Source: Pandoraea pneumonica (lineage in GTDB: Bacteria > Pseudomonadota > Gammaproteobacteria > Burkholderiales > Burkholderiaceae). From it: a DNA stretch of 64,000 bases. Position numbers and translations under genes: made by a program. The notes beneath the pieces were generated by a model that worked only from the letters and a program-made list of their open reading frames with translations, did not search any database and had not been told where the DNA came from. The stretch is taken from assembly GCF_902459645.1 (NCBI RefSeq), contig NZ_CABPSK010000001.1, positions 124,001-188,000 on the forward strand. Direction: 5' to 3'. Shown one piece after another: positions 46,645-54,760 of the stretch; position 1 is the first letter of the stretch, and every line of letters begins with the position of its first letter.

Positions 46645-46688
46645 GTTGTCGAGTTACCCATAAGTTGGCGGTAAACGACAACTTATGG
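46645..46688. repeat. Candidate transposon-end repeats next to the tRNA
   Basis: GTTGTCGAGTTACC (46645-46658, plus strand) resembles GTTGTCGTTTACC read on the minus strand from 46682 to 46670. Overlapping them, CCATAAGTTG (46658-46667) and CAACTTATGG (46679-46688) form a 10-bp perfect inverted repeat. They lie 27-71 bases past the tRNA and could be transposase-binding sites or a terminator hairpin downstream of tniQ. Confidence 0.45.
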
Positions 46689-46771
46689 TTCCTAAAATTC
46701 CCCTTGATTCTCATTCTGCGAGAAAGCTCGTGGCGACGAAAGCCGTGCTCAGCTTCCGTCGCGATATTTCG

Positions 46772-48097
46772 TCAGTTGCGGCTCGCCAGAGCGAAGCGTT
46801 TCACGGCCTTCTGTTGGAATTGATTGGCTTCTGTACGGTCATATCGGCATTCTGTGGCGGCAGCCAACACCTTGCGCCGTGATACCGAGCGCCCCGCAAC
46901 TCTGGAAAGCCGTGCGTGGGTCTCAAGATAGTGGTCCCTGCGAACTGATACTCGAACGATTGCTTTATTGCGGATGCGCGTTTTCGTCCGTTGAAAGACG
47001 GCATCGCAAAGTTCGGGCAGTTCCTTTCTCAGAGTCCGCATCCCGATGCCGAGGGATGTGGCAATCTCCCCAAGGGTTCGCGACGACAGCGGATTCGCGA
47101 GGTCGCTTTCAATGGAATCACGAGTCGCGGCCCAATCGATAATTGTGCTCGCGTTGCGTCTTTGTCTCTCGACCAGTTCTGGGGCACATGTTCCCAGTCC
47201 CTGCACACACGTGTCTGGTTTGTTTCCAAGGATGGTGTCTTCCACTGGCACGTCGAAGAACTGAGAGAGTTTCAATAGTACCGGAAGCGAAGGCGTAGTT
47301 TTGGCATTGACCCAGCCATGCACATTCGATTTTGACTCGTCGAATTCTCGTGCGAATACACAGTACTTTCCTCCGTAGTGTGCCTTTATGGCGTGACTCA
47401 AAAACTGAGCGGTCCGGTCATGCCTCGGAGTGATGTGTTTGAACGCTGACGCAGCGTCGAGCAGTCTGGCGACTCTGCGCGCAACGTCGATTGAGCGAGC
47501 GTCTGCCGGCTCTGCAGGCGAAATAGCGAGGGGCTCATCGCAATGTCTGCATCGGCCGGGGGTGAAATACATGCGAGCCGCTGTTCGACCGCAGGCGCAG
47601 TAATCAAGCAGACGCACCTCATGAATCGGGCACGCGTTGACCATTGGAAGCGTCCAAAGCAAGCGGTCATACGGGCCCAATGGGGAGCTGAGGTCGTTCT
47701 CGACGCAGGCAGGGCAGTGACGCCCCGCACAAAGACCTAGTCGATATCCATGCAGCCAGGCTTCGAGAGGGAGTAGCGTCAACCGGTCTAGGTCATCGCG
47801 AACACAAAGCGTGTTCATGCCGTGCACCCATGCTTTTGCCATAGGACCGAATCCCGACATTGTTCCTTCCTTCCATCCATGCGAAAACGCGCTTCCGCCC
47901 ATTCCTGGCATGTGCTTAACGATTGGCCACACTTTGTTCTCAGCGACCGCGTGCGGGTGAACGTAATGACTGAGCGCAATTCTGCACACTAAGCTGAAGA
48001 GGTTTTCACGAGTCGCACCGTCCACGCCCAGTGGGGCAACGTCCGGGAAGTAAGCGCGCGTTGGTATGCCTTGGGCCTCAAGAAGTGCTTCAAGCAT
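46772..48097 (-). CDS. tniQ: TniQ/TnsD-family target-site selector
   Basis: A 441-residue protein with an N-terminal TniQ domain (about residues 10-170): FPDVAPLGVDGATRENLFSL, then LPLEAWLHGYRLGLCAGRHC. Zinc-binding cysteines appear as CPAC, CPIH, CAC and CRHC between residues 128 and 186. An XRE-like helix-turn-helix segment follows at about 230-290 (SNVHGWVNAKTTPSLPVLLK), and a second at about 341-375 (TLGEIATSLGIGMRTLRKEL). TnsD and TniQ proteins choose the insertion site and load TnsC; the DNA-binding extension here may recognise the tRNA-Leu region (inference). The start overlaps the tnsC stop by 8 bases (translational coupling). Confidence 0.9.
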   Translation of the reverse strand: MLEALLEAQGIPTRAYFPDVAPLGVDGATRENLFSLVCRIALSHYVHPHAVAENKVWPIVKHMPGMGGSAFSHGWKEGTMSGFGPMAKAWVHGMNTLCVRDDLDRLTLLPLEAWLHGYRLGLCAGRHCPACVENDLSSPLGPYDRLLWTLPMVNACPIHEVRLLDYCACGRTAARMYFTPGRCRHCDEPLAISPAEPADARSIDVARRVARLLDAASAFKHITPRHDRTAQFLSHAIKAHYGGKYCVFAREFDESKSNVHGWVNAKTTPSLPVLLKLSQFFDVPVEDTILGNKPDTCVQGLGTCAPELVERQRRNASTIIDWAATRDSIESDLANPLSSRTLGEIATSLGIGMRTLRKELPELCDAVFQRTKTRIRNKAIVRVSVRRDHYLETHARLSRVAGRSVSRRKVLAAATECRYDRTEANQFQQKAVKRFALASRN

Positions 48098-49241
48098 TTG
48101 CTGCCTTTGCTTTGTTGGAGCGCTTTTCCCCTGTCGACGAGGACGCGGCCTCTCGCAGGTCCGTCTGGTAAGAAATGGCCTCCTCGTGCTTGGCGCGGAG
48201 GCGGGTCATTGCATCCTTCGCTGGCATTCTGAGAAAGGGCGTGATGCAGAGCTCACCCCTGATAGTCTCGTCCGAAATACTCGCGAACTCTTCGGGCGAA
48301 GGCATTGCCGCATAGACAATGTCGTCGCTCCATTCGCATGAATTGATGTCCTTCCCCTTGTTCATCTGTTCGAGAAGCCGGAGGGCCATCATAAGGATGC
48401 GGATGAATTGGCCAGTGATTCCAAAACTTCCCAAAAGTAGGTCTTTCCAAAGGTGCTCGAACTTCGCGCCTGCTAGAGGGAAGCGAGCTTGCACGGAAGC
48501 GACGACCGAGCGAAACGCCTTTACATCTTCTGGGGTATTTCCGTATCTGGGAAAATGAATAATGTCCGTTCGCCTCGCCAACTGTCCGCTCGCTCGAACA
48601 ATCTCCTCCGTGCCGTATGCGCCGAGAAGTAGGAACGTAATCGACTTATTGTTGGCGAGCGATTTGAGGACGTTGCCCCAATCTTGGGATGAGTGCAACG
48701 CGTTTGCGAAGTGAATACACTCATCGAGGATGACGACTTTTGTTCGTCGTCTCGATAGGGCTTGACCTGCTACGTATTGAGCAAAATGTATGGCCGATTC
48801 CTCCCCGGGTGCTCGCGTTCCAAGGACGGAACTTGTTCCCGGTCGTTGCGAGAACTGAGCGGGGAGGTCCGCCTCGGGGACCATGAGTTCGTGCAAGATG
48901 GCTCTGTAGAAATCTCGCCAGGGAAATGTGCTCGACTTCGACTTGCAGGGCGGGACGTCAAGTTTAATGGCGGGGATAAATGAGGGGTCTGCACGCATTT
49001 CGTCCGCATATAGCGATATCGTGTCCTCGAGAATCTTTTCCCCAAGCTTCGTCTTGCCAATTCCGGGTGGCCCCACGACGGTTGTGAGGTTACCGCTTGC
49101 GAAGGGAGCAATTGACGTGCGAATGCGGTCGAGCGCGTCCATCATATTTCTATGAGGGAGGCGAATCGTGTCCTTCAGGTATTGCAGTTTGAGGTCCAGG
49201 CCTCCCTGCTGAGCCATTTCCAATGTGGGGCGAAGTATCAT
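48090..49241 (-). CDS. tnsC: TnsC/TniB-type AAA+ transposition ATPase
   Basis: A 383-residue AAA+ ATPase that in Tn7-like systems links the target selector to the transposase. Walker A is VVGPPGIGKTKLGEKI (about residues 55-70). Walker B is KVVILDECIHFANALH (about 172), and a sensor-1-like FLLLGAYGTEEI and the downstream Arg-rich RASGQLARRTDII follow. ATG 49241 follows the tnsAB stop by 10 bases; an in-frame ATG at 49283 would overlap tnsAB. The C-terminal tail is Lys/Ser/Ala-rich. It is larger than many TniB proteins (about 300), nearer to TnsC size class. Confidence 0.92.
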   Translation of the reverse strand: MILRPTLEMAQQGGLDLKLQYLKDTIRLPHRNMMDALDRIRTSIAPFASGNLTTVVGPPGIGKTKLGEKILEDTISLYADEMRADPSFIPAIKLDVPPCKSKSSTFPWRDFYRAILHELMVPEADLPAQFSQRPGTSSVLGTRAPGEESAIHFAQYVAGQALSRRRTKVVILDECIHFANALHSSQDWGNVLKSLANNKSITFLLLGAYGTEEIVRASGQLARRTDIIHFPRYGNTPEDVKAFRSVVASVQARFPLAGAKFEHLWKDLLLGSFGITGQFIRILMMALRLLEQMNKGKDINSCEWSDDIVYAAMPSPEEFASISDETIRGELCITPFLRMPAKDAMTRLRAKHEEAISYQTDLREAASSSTGEKRSNKAKAANA

Positions 49242-49251
49242 TTTGAGTCTC

Positions 49252-52089
49252 TCAGAATTGCTCCAGAATTTCGACGTCCGCATGGTCGTCTTTTTCTTCT
49301 CTGGCGGGTGGATGGGTGTCTGTCAGCGCGTCATCTGCCAGTGGTGTGTTCTCTGGCGCAGGCGTTTCGCTAATCTCATGCAGGTTGTTGTCCGGAGGCG
49401 GTGAGCGCCGATTCCTATTAGAAGGTGACGCGATTTCGTTCAGTCTTCCGTCTAGGTACGCGTCTATGAAGCGTTCAATTATTTCTAGTGTGATGACGCG
49501 GTTATTCACGCCAGACTTCTTGGCATCCTTGGTGACCACACGAATCGCGTCAAATACATACCTTAGTTCCCAGTGACTGAGCTTCTCCAGCTTCGCCGTG
49601 AGCTTGCAAACGCACTTGAGCCACTCTCCACCCAATGCTACGTAAATGTGCCCGCAGTTCCACGGGTCGTATACGGCGGGAAGCTTCATGCCGATGGCAT
49701 GCGAGAGCTTTTCGTGAAAGTAGGGAATCTCGTAGAAGAGCACACCATCCGACTTGACCAGCCGCGCCCCGCCTCGAGTGAAAGGAATGCAAGTACGCAG
49801 GTAGAAATCCTCGTCATATTCGACCTGCTGATGCGGCCGATTACCCGTACGTTCGTATCCGAAAGCCAGTGCGTCTGCAGGTGATACATGCGTGGCGGAG
49901 TGCGGGGCGGTGTTGTAAACGTGGTATGCGTAGTAGTCCAGCAACGCATGTAGCACCGGGAAATCCAGCAGGTCTGCATTGAGCGGATTGACTGACTTTG
50001 TCATCGTTCGAACGTGCTTCGTTGCCTTCGTATTTCCAATCAGGTTGTGTATGCATTCGGTGTTACTTGTTCCAAACCAGCGCTCAAGTACGCTGCCAAA
50101 GCGAGGGTGATGCGCTGGCCGAAAGCGGAGATGGATGTTGAATGACACGCACCAGTAATGCATTGCGTCGGACCTGAATTCGGCGCCGTTGTCGACGATT
50201 AGAATGTCCGGTTTTCTGCGATGCCGGGACACCATTTCGCGAAGAACCATCATCACCGACGCGAAATTCGGCGGATGCGCCGAGATGTACAACGCCAGCA
50301 CCGTCCGTGAATACGCATCGAAAGCGACGGTCAACCACGGTCGGATTTTTCGCTTCTCGCCATGGCGCGTCCGAATCACGACGTAACAGTCGAGTTGTGT
50401 GTGGTCGATGTGGACTACATGAAACGGGTGTAAGCCTTGAATCGAGTCTCCTCGCTCAAGGTTCAAGACCTGCGCTTGCAACTGATACGCGCGTCTGGCG
50501 CCGAGGCGAAGAGTTGTGTCCTTTAGCGCCTTACTTTGGTGGTAGTACCATTTGGTCGAAAGTGGCTTGAGTCCGGCCTTCTCGCAAGCCGTCACGTACT
50601 GCTTGTAGCTGAACTTCCCGGTGGGGTTCGTCGGAGTATTTCCGTCCGCTTCGACCTTGCTGAGGAGTTCGTCATGCGCCGGGTCATACCGCTTAGTTCG
50701 ATTGCCGCGACGTACTTTTGGCAAAAGGGCGATGATTTGCGCGACATCGCTTGTGCCGGCGAGACGTATCAGTTGCGTCCAGCGCTGTAGTGAGCGGCGG
50801 CTTGCGGCGCCGACATTCTTCCCGAGTCGAAATGCATTGACTTGCAGGCGTCGATTCGTCGCTTGATTCAACTCTTTCACCGTGACGTGGCGCAGGGACT
50901 CTGTTGGAGAGTCACCGTCCTGACGCACTGGCCGAATGTCGGTGCCGAATCGCCTTGCAAACTCTCGACGAGAGATGGAGAGAGCCTTGCCGCCTTCGCT
51001 CACCAAATGCACGTCATCAGGACTTACCGTGTGTATTTCGAACGTCTCGGAATCGAGTTCGAAAATCGCGCCCTCTCTAAGCGCGAAGTCGACCTGCCAC
51101 TGCACGAGGTGACGGGCTGGTCTCGAGCTTCGGAGGGCATCCAGGGCTTTTTGCGACAGGCAAACAATGGCCCGATGTTGCTCGCCAAAAAGGTCCTCTT
51201 CCCAGTCAGCCAGAATCTGCCTGTCCACAAGTGCTTTGTGGACGTGGTCGATGGTGAAGTACTGAACTTGCACGTGCTCACCCGATGCCGAAACCTCCAA
51301 TCCGCATGAGCGCGACATGAGCTGCTCAATCGTCGTGGATTCCAGTGCGCTGTCTTTCAGAACGGTCAGGATGCATTCAAGGTTGGTTCCCGGCACCGGT
51401 GCTGCTTCTGACGCGATGTAGGTCTGAAGGTACTCGACGTTATCTCGAAGCGTTGGCGATATTTCCGTGTTCGCACGCAGCCGATAGGTAATCCCAAGCC
51501 TGCCAAACTCATCTTGGCGCTCCGGGCACTTCCAGACTCCCGAATCGTTCTGGTATCTGTATGGCTGCTTTGCTACAAGTGTCTGCAGTTCTGCCTCAGT
51601 CTTCCACTCGTCCACGAAGACTTGTCCGTCTTCCACGACGAGAAAGTCTGCCGTGTACTGGGTGGGGGAGTTGTAGGTGGACTCTCTGCCCTTCATCAAA
51701 CGATGAACAGTTTGCCGATAGTGGATGGGCGGTGGTTGACTCGCGTAATAGTCCGTGGCGAGTGACATCTCGTAGGACATGGCCGCAGCGTACTCCACCA
51801 AACTCTCAGCCGTCTCGCTGACGTTGGTGAGCCGATTCACGTATTTGGTAACAACGTTACCTACCTTGGACTCGACCTTCCGCGATGGGCCTTCGTTAAG
51901 GATGCTCTGGCGCACGTAGTCCCTGCCTTCGTGTGTCAGAGCGAGAGTCTCCGTCATGCGCAAAAGCGCATCGGTGTCTATGTACTTCATGTCGATGCTC
52001 TGCAATGGCTCCCGCACGCCAAGACGCAAAAGGTCCTGACGTGCGGACGCCGTCCGCGCTGAGTCGGCTCGGCTTAGCGCGAATGACAA
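49252..52089 (-). CDS. tnsAB: TnsA-TnsB fusion transposase
   Basis: A 945-residue protein combining both Tn7 strand-cutting functions. The TnsA-like endonuclease region is at about residues 90-230. Glu99 in SLVEYAAAMSYEMS, Asp148 in YTADFLVVEDGQ and Lys163 in VFVDEWKTEAEL line up with the Glu63, Asp114 and Lys132 catalytic residues of Tn7 TnsA, including the FLV after the Asp. The TnsB part has N-terminal helix-turn-helix segments (about 400-540) and an rve catalytic core: Asp562 in HIDHTQLDCYV, Asp633 in IVDNGAEFRS and Glu669 in GSVLERWFGT (DD35E). The acidic C-terminal tail may hook TnsC. TTG 52089 is the longest start; a GTG or ATG (51990) inside could be the real one, still before the nuclease core. 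Confidence 0.92.
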   Translation of the reverse strand: MSFALSRADSARTASARQDLLRLGVREPLQSIDMKYIDTDALLRMTETLALTHEGRDYVRQSILNEGPSRKVESKVGNVVTKYVNRLTNVSETAESLVEYAAAMSYEMSLATDYYASQPPPIHYRQTVHRLMKGRESTYNSPTQYTADFLVVEDGQVFVDEWKTEAELQTLVAKQPYRYQNDSGVWKCPERQDEFGRLGITYRLRANTEISPTLRDNVEYLQTYIASEAAPVPGTNLECILTVLKDSALESTTIEQLMSRSCGLEVSASGEHVQVQYFTIDHVHKALVDRQILADWEEDLFGEQHRAIVCLSQKALDALRSSRPARHLVQWQVDFALREGAIFELDSETFEIHTVSPDDVHLVSEGGKALSISRREFARRFGTDIRPVRQDGDSPTESLRHVTVKELNQATNRRLQVNAFRLGKNVGAASRRSLQRWTQLIRLAGTSDVAQIIALLPKVRRGNRTKRYDPAHDELLSKVEADGNTPTNPTGKFSYKQYVTACEKAGLKPLSTKWYYHQSKALKDTTLRLGARRAYQLQAQVLNLERGDSIQGLHPFHVVHIDHTQLDCYVVIRTRHGEKRKIRPWLTVAFDAYSRTVLALYISAHPPNFASVMMVLREMVSRHRRKPDILIVDNGAEFRSDAMHYWCVSFNIHLRFRPAHHPRFGSVLERWFGTSNTECIHNLIGNTKATKHVRTMTKSVNPLNADLLDFPVLHALLDYYAYHVYNTAPHSATHVSPADALAFGYERTGNRPHQQVEYDEDFYLRTCIPFTRGGARLVKSDGVLFYEIPYFHEKLSHAIGMKLPAVYDPWNCGHIYVALGGEWLKCVCKLTAKLEKLSHWELRYVFDAIRVVTKDAKKSGVNNRVITLEIIERFIDAYLDGRLNEIASPSNRNRRSPPPDNNLHEISETPAPENTPLADDALTDTHPPAREEKDDHADVEILEQF

Positions 52090-52092
52090 CGG

Positions 52093-52123
52093 ACACTAGT
52101 CGCTCACGAAGGAGGGCTAGTGT
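52093..52123. repeat. Inverted repeat at the tnsAB start
   Basis: ACACTAG (52093-52099) and CTAGTGT (52117-52123) are perfect inverted copies 17 bases apart, a few bases before the tnsAB start. Likely an operator or a transposase-binding site; not established. Confidence 0.45.
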
Positions 52124-52318
52124 TACGACCTGTGGGGAAGGGGATTACAGTCGTCGGTGACGATGTCGTACGTTCAAAACGCGAACGCGTTGCGGCGGAC
52201 GTGCTCGATGCGACGGCGTGGAGCGCGCGTGCGCAGGGCAGGGGGTCGGCTTACGGGGGAGAAAAAGAGGATGCATGATTTCGTCTGGTTAGCGCTTCCT
52301 ACGGGCGAGCGCGGTCAT

Positions 52319-52356
52319 TTGACCCGATGGACGAAATCTGCGAAAATAGCGGGTCA
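52319..52356 (+). promoter_or_regulatory. Promoter flanked by an inverted repeat
   Basis: TTGACC (52319-52324), a 17-base spacer and GAAAAT (52342-52347). TGACCCG (52320-52326) and CGGGTCA (52350-52356) are perfect inverted copies that bracket the promoter from the -35 box to the expected start of transcription, as an operator would. Confidence 0.55.
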
Positions 52357-52429
52357 TGGGCGCGGTTTCGCAAGAGATCGCCCAAAAGGGGCATGGTTGG
52401 AGATTCTGACCTTGCCCCTTTTTCTTTTT
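52355..52429 (+). ncRNA. Candidate small structured RNA ending in a terminator
   Basis: Directly after the promoter are two hairpins. The first is GGGCG (52358-52362) with CGCCC (52379-52383). The second, terminator-type, is AAAAGGGGCA (52384-52393) with TGCCCCTTTT (52413-52422), followed by TCTTTTT. The implied transcript is about 70 bases and has no ribosome binding site or reading frame. It could be a regulatory RNA of the element; it matches no RNA family I recognise. Confidence 0.45.
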
Positions 52430-52644
52430 GCGGCCCGGATGCGTCTCGCGTTCTGGGTCGGGGGCAAGGTCATCAGAAACCTTTCTACGGTGGTAATGAT
52501 ATTTTCATAGGGTCCGAATCCTATCCGAAAAGTGCCCCCGCGTGCAAGCGTGATTTTCAACTTGATCGACGTTGCCGGATTTTGGGGTGGAGATGGGCGG
52601 AGATAAGTCGAAATTAACGGTATACTAATTGTGCGTATATTTAC

Positions 52645-53109
52645 CTACTTCCAAGTCCATCGTGATCGCTCAAAAATATGTTTGACGTAACTTGTTAGCG
52701 CTAGGTGCGTTCGCGCTTCGCTTAGTCCAAAATATGGGTGCACCATGAACGTCCAGGGGATGGCCCAGTTGGGAATCGGCGTCCATGAGTGTTCAATACA
52801 GATAAGCAGACTTTCGGGGGCGGTTTTAACCACACTTAGTTCGTCTGGCATGCTCCAAAGATCATTTAAATGTTCGACGGACTGGGGCGTAAATCGCGCG
52901 GCCATAGAATCCGGTAGTTTCTGAAGAAGCTCTCTCAACGATTTTTCATTTAGCCGGCGCGTGTGAAGGCTCAGTTCTATCGATGGGAATGACTGAAGCG
53001 TTTTCTCTAGAATTCTTGTATTTGTAGCCAGAGTTCCAGCAGGGAACGCATCTGGAAGGTGATGGAGCGGTAGTAGTACACCTTCAATACAAACATGCAT
53101 CGATAGCAT
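52645..53109 (-). CDS. Unknown protein in island
   Basis: A 154-residue protein with no recognised family. It shows alternating charged helices (RRLNEKSLRELLQKLPDSMA), a Trp/Pro-rich stretch (IEHSWTPIPNWAIPWTFMV) and a basic end (VKHIFERSRWTWK). No signal peptide or membrane helix. ATG 53109 lacks a close ribosome binding site (AAGGAG is 20 bases away). The frame is open to 53343, but that extension is antisense to the divergent gene and looks non-coding. Codon choice is AT-richer than in the core genes. Confidence 0.5.
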   Translation of the reverse strand: MLSMHVCIEGVLLPLHHLPDAFPAGTLATNTRILEKTLQSFPSIELSLHTRRLNEKSLRELLQKLPDSMAARFTPQSVEHLNDLWSMPDELSVVKTAPESLLICIEHSWTPIPNWAIPWTFMVHPYFGLSEARTHLALTSYVKHIFERSRWTWK

Positions 53110-53163
53110 TGTGTCAATTGAGTCCGCGCGAGCTCCTTGGCGACCTTTGGTCGTCCTATCTCG

Positions 53164-53844
53164 ATGCCGGTCACCGTGGCGATCGGGGAGCAAAGTGAGG
53201 TTCTTTTGAGTCACGTACCTACTCCTTGGACTCGACTGGCATCGCGCTGCGTCCGCAGCATGGTGCTCCGTCAAGGCATGACGGTAGACGACCTGTTGGT
53301 CGCGTTCGAGACGCTTGGGATCATGCACTCGCGCCGAAGCCATGAAGGGCGGCTCGATCGTGGCACCTTTGATTGCGCGTACTTTCTTCAGGTCATGGTC
53401 GCCTCACGGTCGACGTTTCCTCCGTATTGGGCACCTGCGCTCTTGAATGTAGACCCCGATGTTTGCGACGCTTCCAGCTTCGATTGGGACGCCGCATGCG
53501 TCGAGATTTTTACGTTGGAATGCCGGGCTGCCCTCTATCGAGCCAAACTAGAACTAGCAAATAATCCGCTTGAGCGGCAGGACGTGATTAATCGCCTGCT
53601 TAATGAGGTCAAAGGGGCGAGAGGTCGAGTTCCATTTACGCTGCTAATGTATCTCGCGATGTTTGCACCAATGATTGGTTTTGATTGCTATTTAAGTCTG
53701 CGTGACGTGATGTTGGCTGAGCGAGAGTTGCCTCTTCGTCCGCCGTCTGCTCCATCACGCGACATGACCGATGAGCGACGAATGTCTGCGTCAGTAGGTC
53801 GACCGATCGGCCTCGCGCCGCGAAACGGCGGGTCTGGGCAGTAG
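53164..53844 (+). CDS. DUF6471 domain protein
   Basis: A 226-residue protein. Residues 20-80 (TRLASRCVRSMVLRQGMTV, then DDLLVAFETLGIMHSRRS, then RLDRGTFDCAYFLQVMVA) fit the DUF6471 pattern, a small helix-turn-helix-like domain with a terminal RGTFxxxFFLQ-type motif. The C-terminal part has a hydrophobic stretch (FTLLMYLAMFAPMIGFDCYL) and a Pro/Arg-rich tail. The start is uncertain: ATG 53164, TTG 53137 or TTG 53206 (the last with GAGG upstream). It diverges from the unknown gene to its left, so the two may be a regulated pair. Confidence 0.65.
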   Translation: MPVTVAIGEQSEVLLSHVPTPWTRLASRCVRSMVLRQGMTVDDLLVAFETLGIMHSRRSHEGRLDRGTFDCAYFLQVMVASRSTFPPYWAPALLNVDPDVCDASSFDWDAACVEIFTLECRAALYRAKLELANNPLERQDVINRLLNEVKGARGRVPFTLLMYLAMFAPMIGFDCYLSLRDVMLAERELPLRPPSAPSRDMTDERRMSASVGRPIGLAPRNGGSGQ

Positions 53845-54056
53845 GAATTTCGCCATTTAGGCTCGAAAAATCGGTCAAAAATTCGTGATCAGCGTCTATT
53901 TTGGTGAGTAATATTACATACAATAATAGGTCGTTTCCCTTGGGACGCAAGGGCTGATTTTCCAGACTTCTCCGCCTTCTGCCCCGGAATTTTGTCCGCT
54001 TATGGCGAGCGCCAGCGTCGACCCCGCGCTTTTTCGATACTCACCGGCGCCGTCGG

Positions 54057-54266
54057 CTAACTCGGGGGATGCCCGTTGTAGCATCCGAGTAGTCGAAATA
54101 GAGCAGTAAATTCATACCCACACGTTTCGCAAACGTATTCTTGGTGCACGGTGACACTTCCAATACCGCATGCGCCCATAGTGACGCTCTCTGAACCGCA
54201 TTCAGGGCAGTGAGTCTTGCCTGTTGCGTACACACGGGATTCCCACTCGTTGGAGTTGCTTGCCAT
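54057..54266 (-). CDS. Small zinc-ribbon protein
   Basis: A 69-residue protein with a four-cysteine zinc ribbon: THCPECGSESV (first CxxC) and YVCETCGYEFTALF (second CxxC), 20-odd residues apart, plus an extra Cys in GACGIG. Such proteins bind zinc and often nucleic acid or act in protein contacts; nothing more can be said. ATG 54266 has AGAGG nine bases upstream; ATG 54275 is in frame too. It lies alone in the island between the DUF6471 gene and the paralogue pair. Confidence 0.65.
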   Translation of the reverse strand: MASNSNEWESRVYATGKTHCPECGSESVTMGACGIGSVTVHQEYVCETCGYEFTALFRLLGCYNGHPPS

Positions 54267-54760
54267 GATGTCCATCCTCTGAGGTCGGGAGGGGCTCGCC
54301 TCGCGTTCTTACGCAAATCGCCGATATCAGTGGATTCGCCCCGTATCCATGTTCCATCGAACACCGTAGGTCATCTTTGGTGGCTTCGCCAACGTTTTTA
54401 TCGCGTGCTCTCGATCCAGTCGACAGAGTGATTCACGGCACTCAGCCCCTTTAGTGAATGCGCTTACGGCATGAACCTACGCCACGTCGTTTAGCCGCTG
54501 GTGGTTGAGGGCAGGACGTCTTCGTCTCCGAAGTCACAGCGACCTACCGCCCCAAAAATCATGGTCTCTCGATATTCCTATACTCCTTCGCGCTAATCGT
54601 TTGGCGTCGACTCACCTGCTGTCATTTGGCCGATTACGTCGCCTATCCAGGTGCCGGGCAATCGTCCATCAAGTGTGGGGGATAGGGGAGCGGCCATCGG
54701 CTTGCCCACGACTTATCACCTCTTTCGAAGACAGCGTGCAATCTCTAGCAAGGAGCATAT
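54267..54760. other. Intergenic region in the island
   Basis: About 490 bases without a supported gene. It should carry the promoter of the gene at 54761, but no consensus pair stood out. GTCGTTTAGCC at 54487 and weaker look-alikes near 54593 and 54619 recall the GTCGTTTACC repeat next to the tRNA, a weak hint of transposase sites. Confidence 0.3.

Larger units (their letters stand above)
46618..52123. mobile_element. Tn7-like transposition module beside tRNA-Leu
   Basis: Three leftward genes encode TniQ/TnsD, TnsC and a TnsA-TnsB fusion, directly downstream of a tRNA gene. That is the arrangement expected for a Tn7-like element homing to a chromosomal attachment site. The sequence is visibly more AT-rich than the core on both sides of the island. 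The tRNA-proximal end probably lies between 46618 and about 46690, where inverted repeats occur. The distal end was not found: it may lie just beyond tnsAB (about 52.1-52.6 kb), or the cargo may run to about 56.2 kb. No target-site duplication was identified. Confidence 0.8.
52090..52644. other. Intergenic region upstream of tnsAB
   Basis: About 555 bases without a convincing protein gene; short open frames here look random. It contains the inverted repeat next to tnsAB and a promoter plus structured RNA unit (52319-52429). There is also a TATACT-bearing AT-rich stretch near 52620 that could be a promoter. The tnsAB-side transposon end may be in this region. Confidence 0.5.

Noticed and set aside
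52157-52510. Rightward open frame of 117 codons upstream of tnsAB
   Set aside because: It runs across the promoter, dyad and terminator hairpins of the proposed small RNA and lacks a ribosome binding site and family resemblance.
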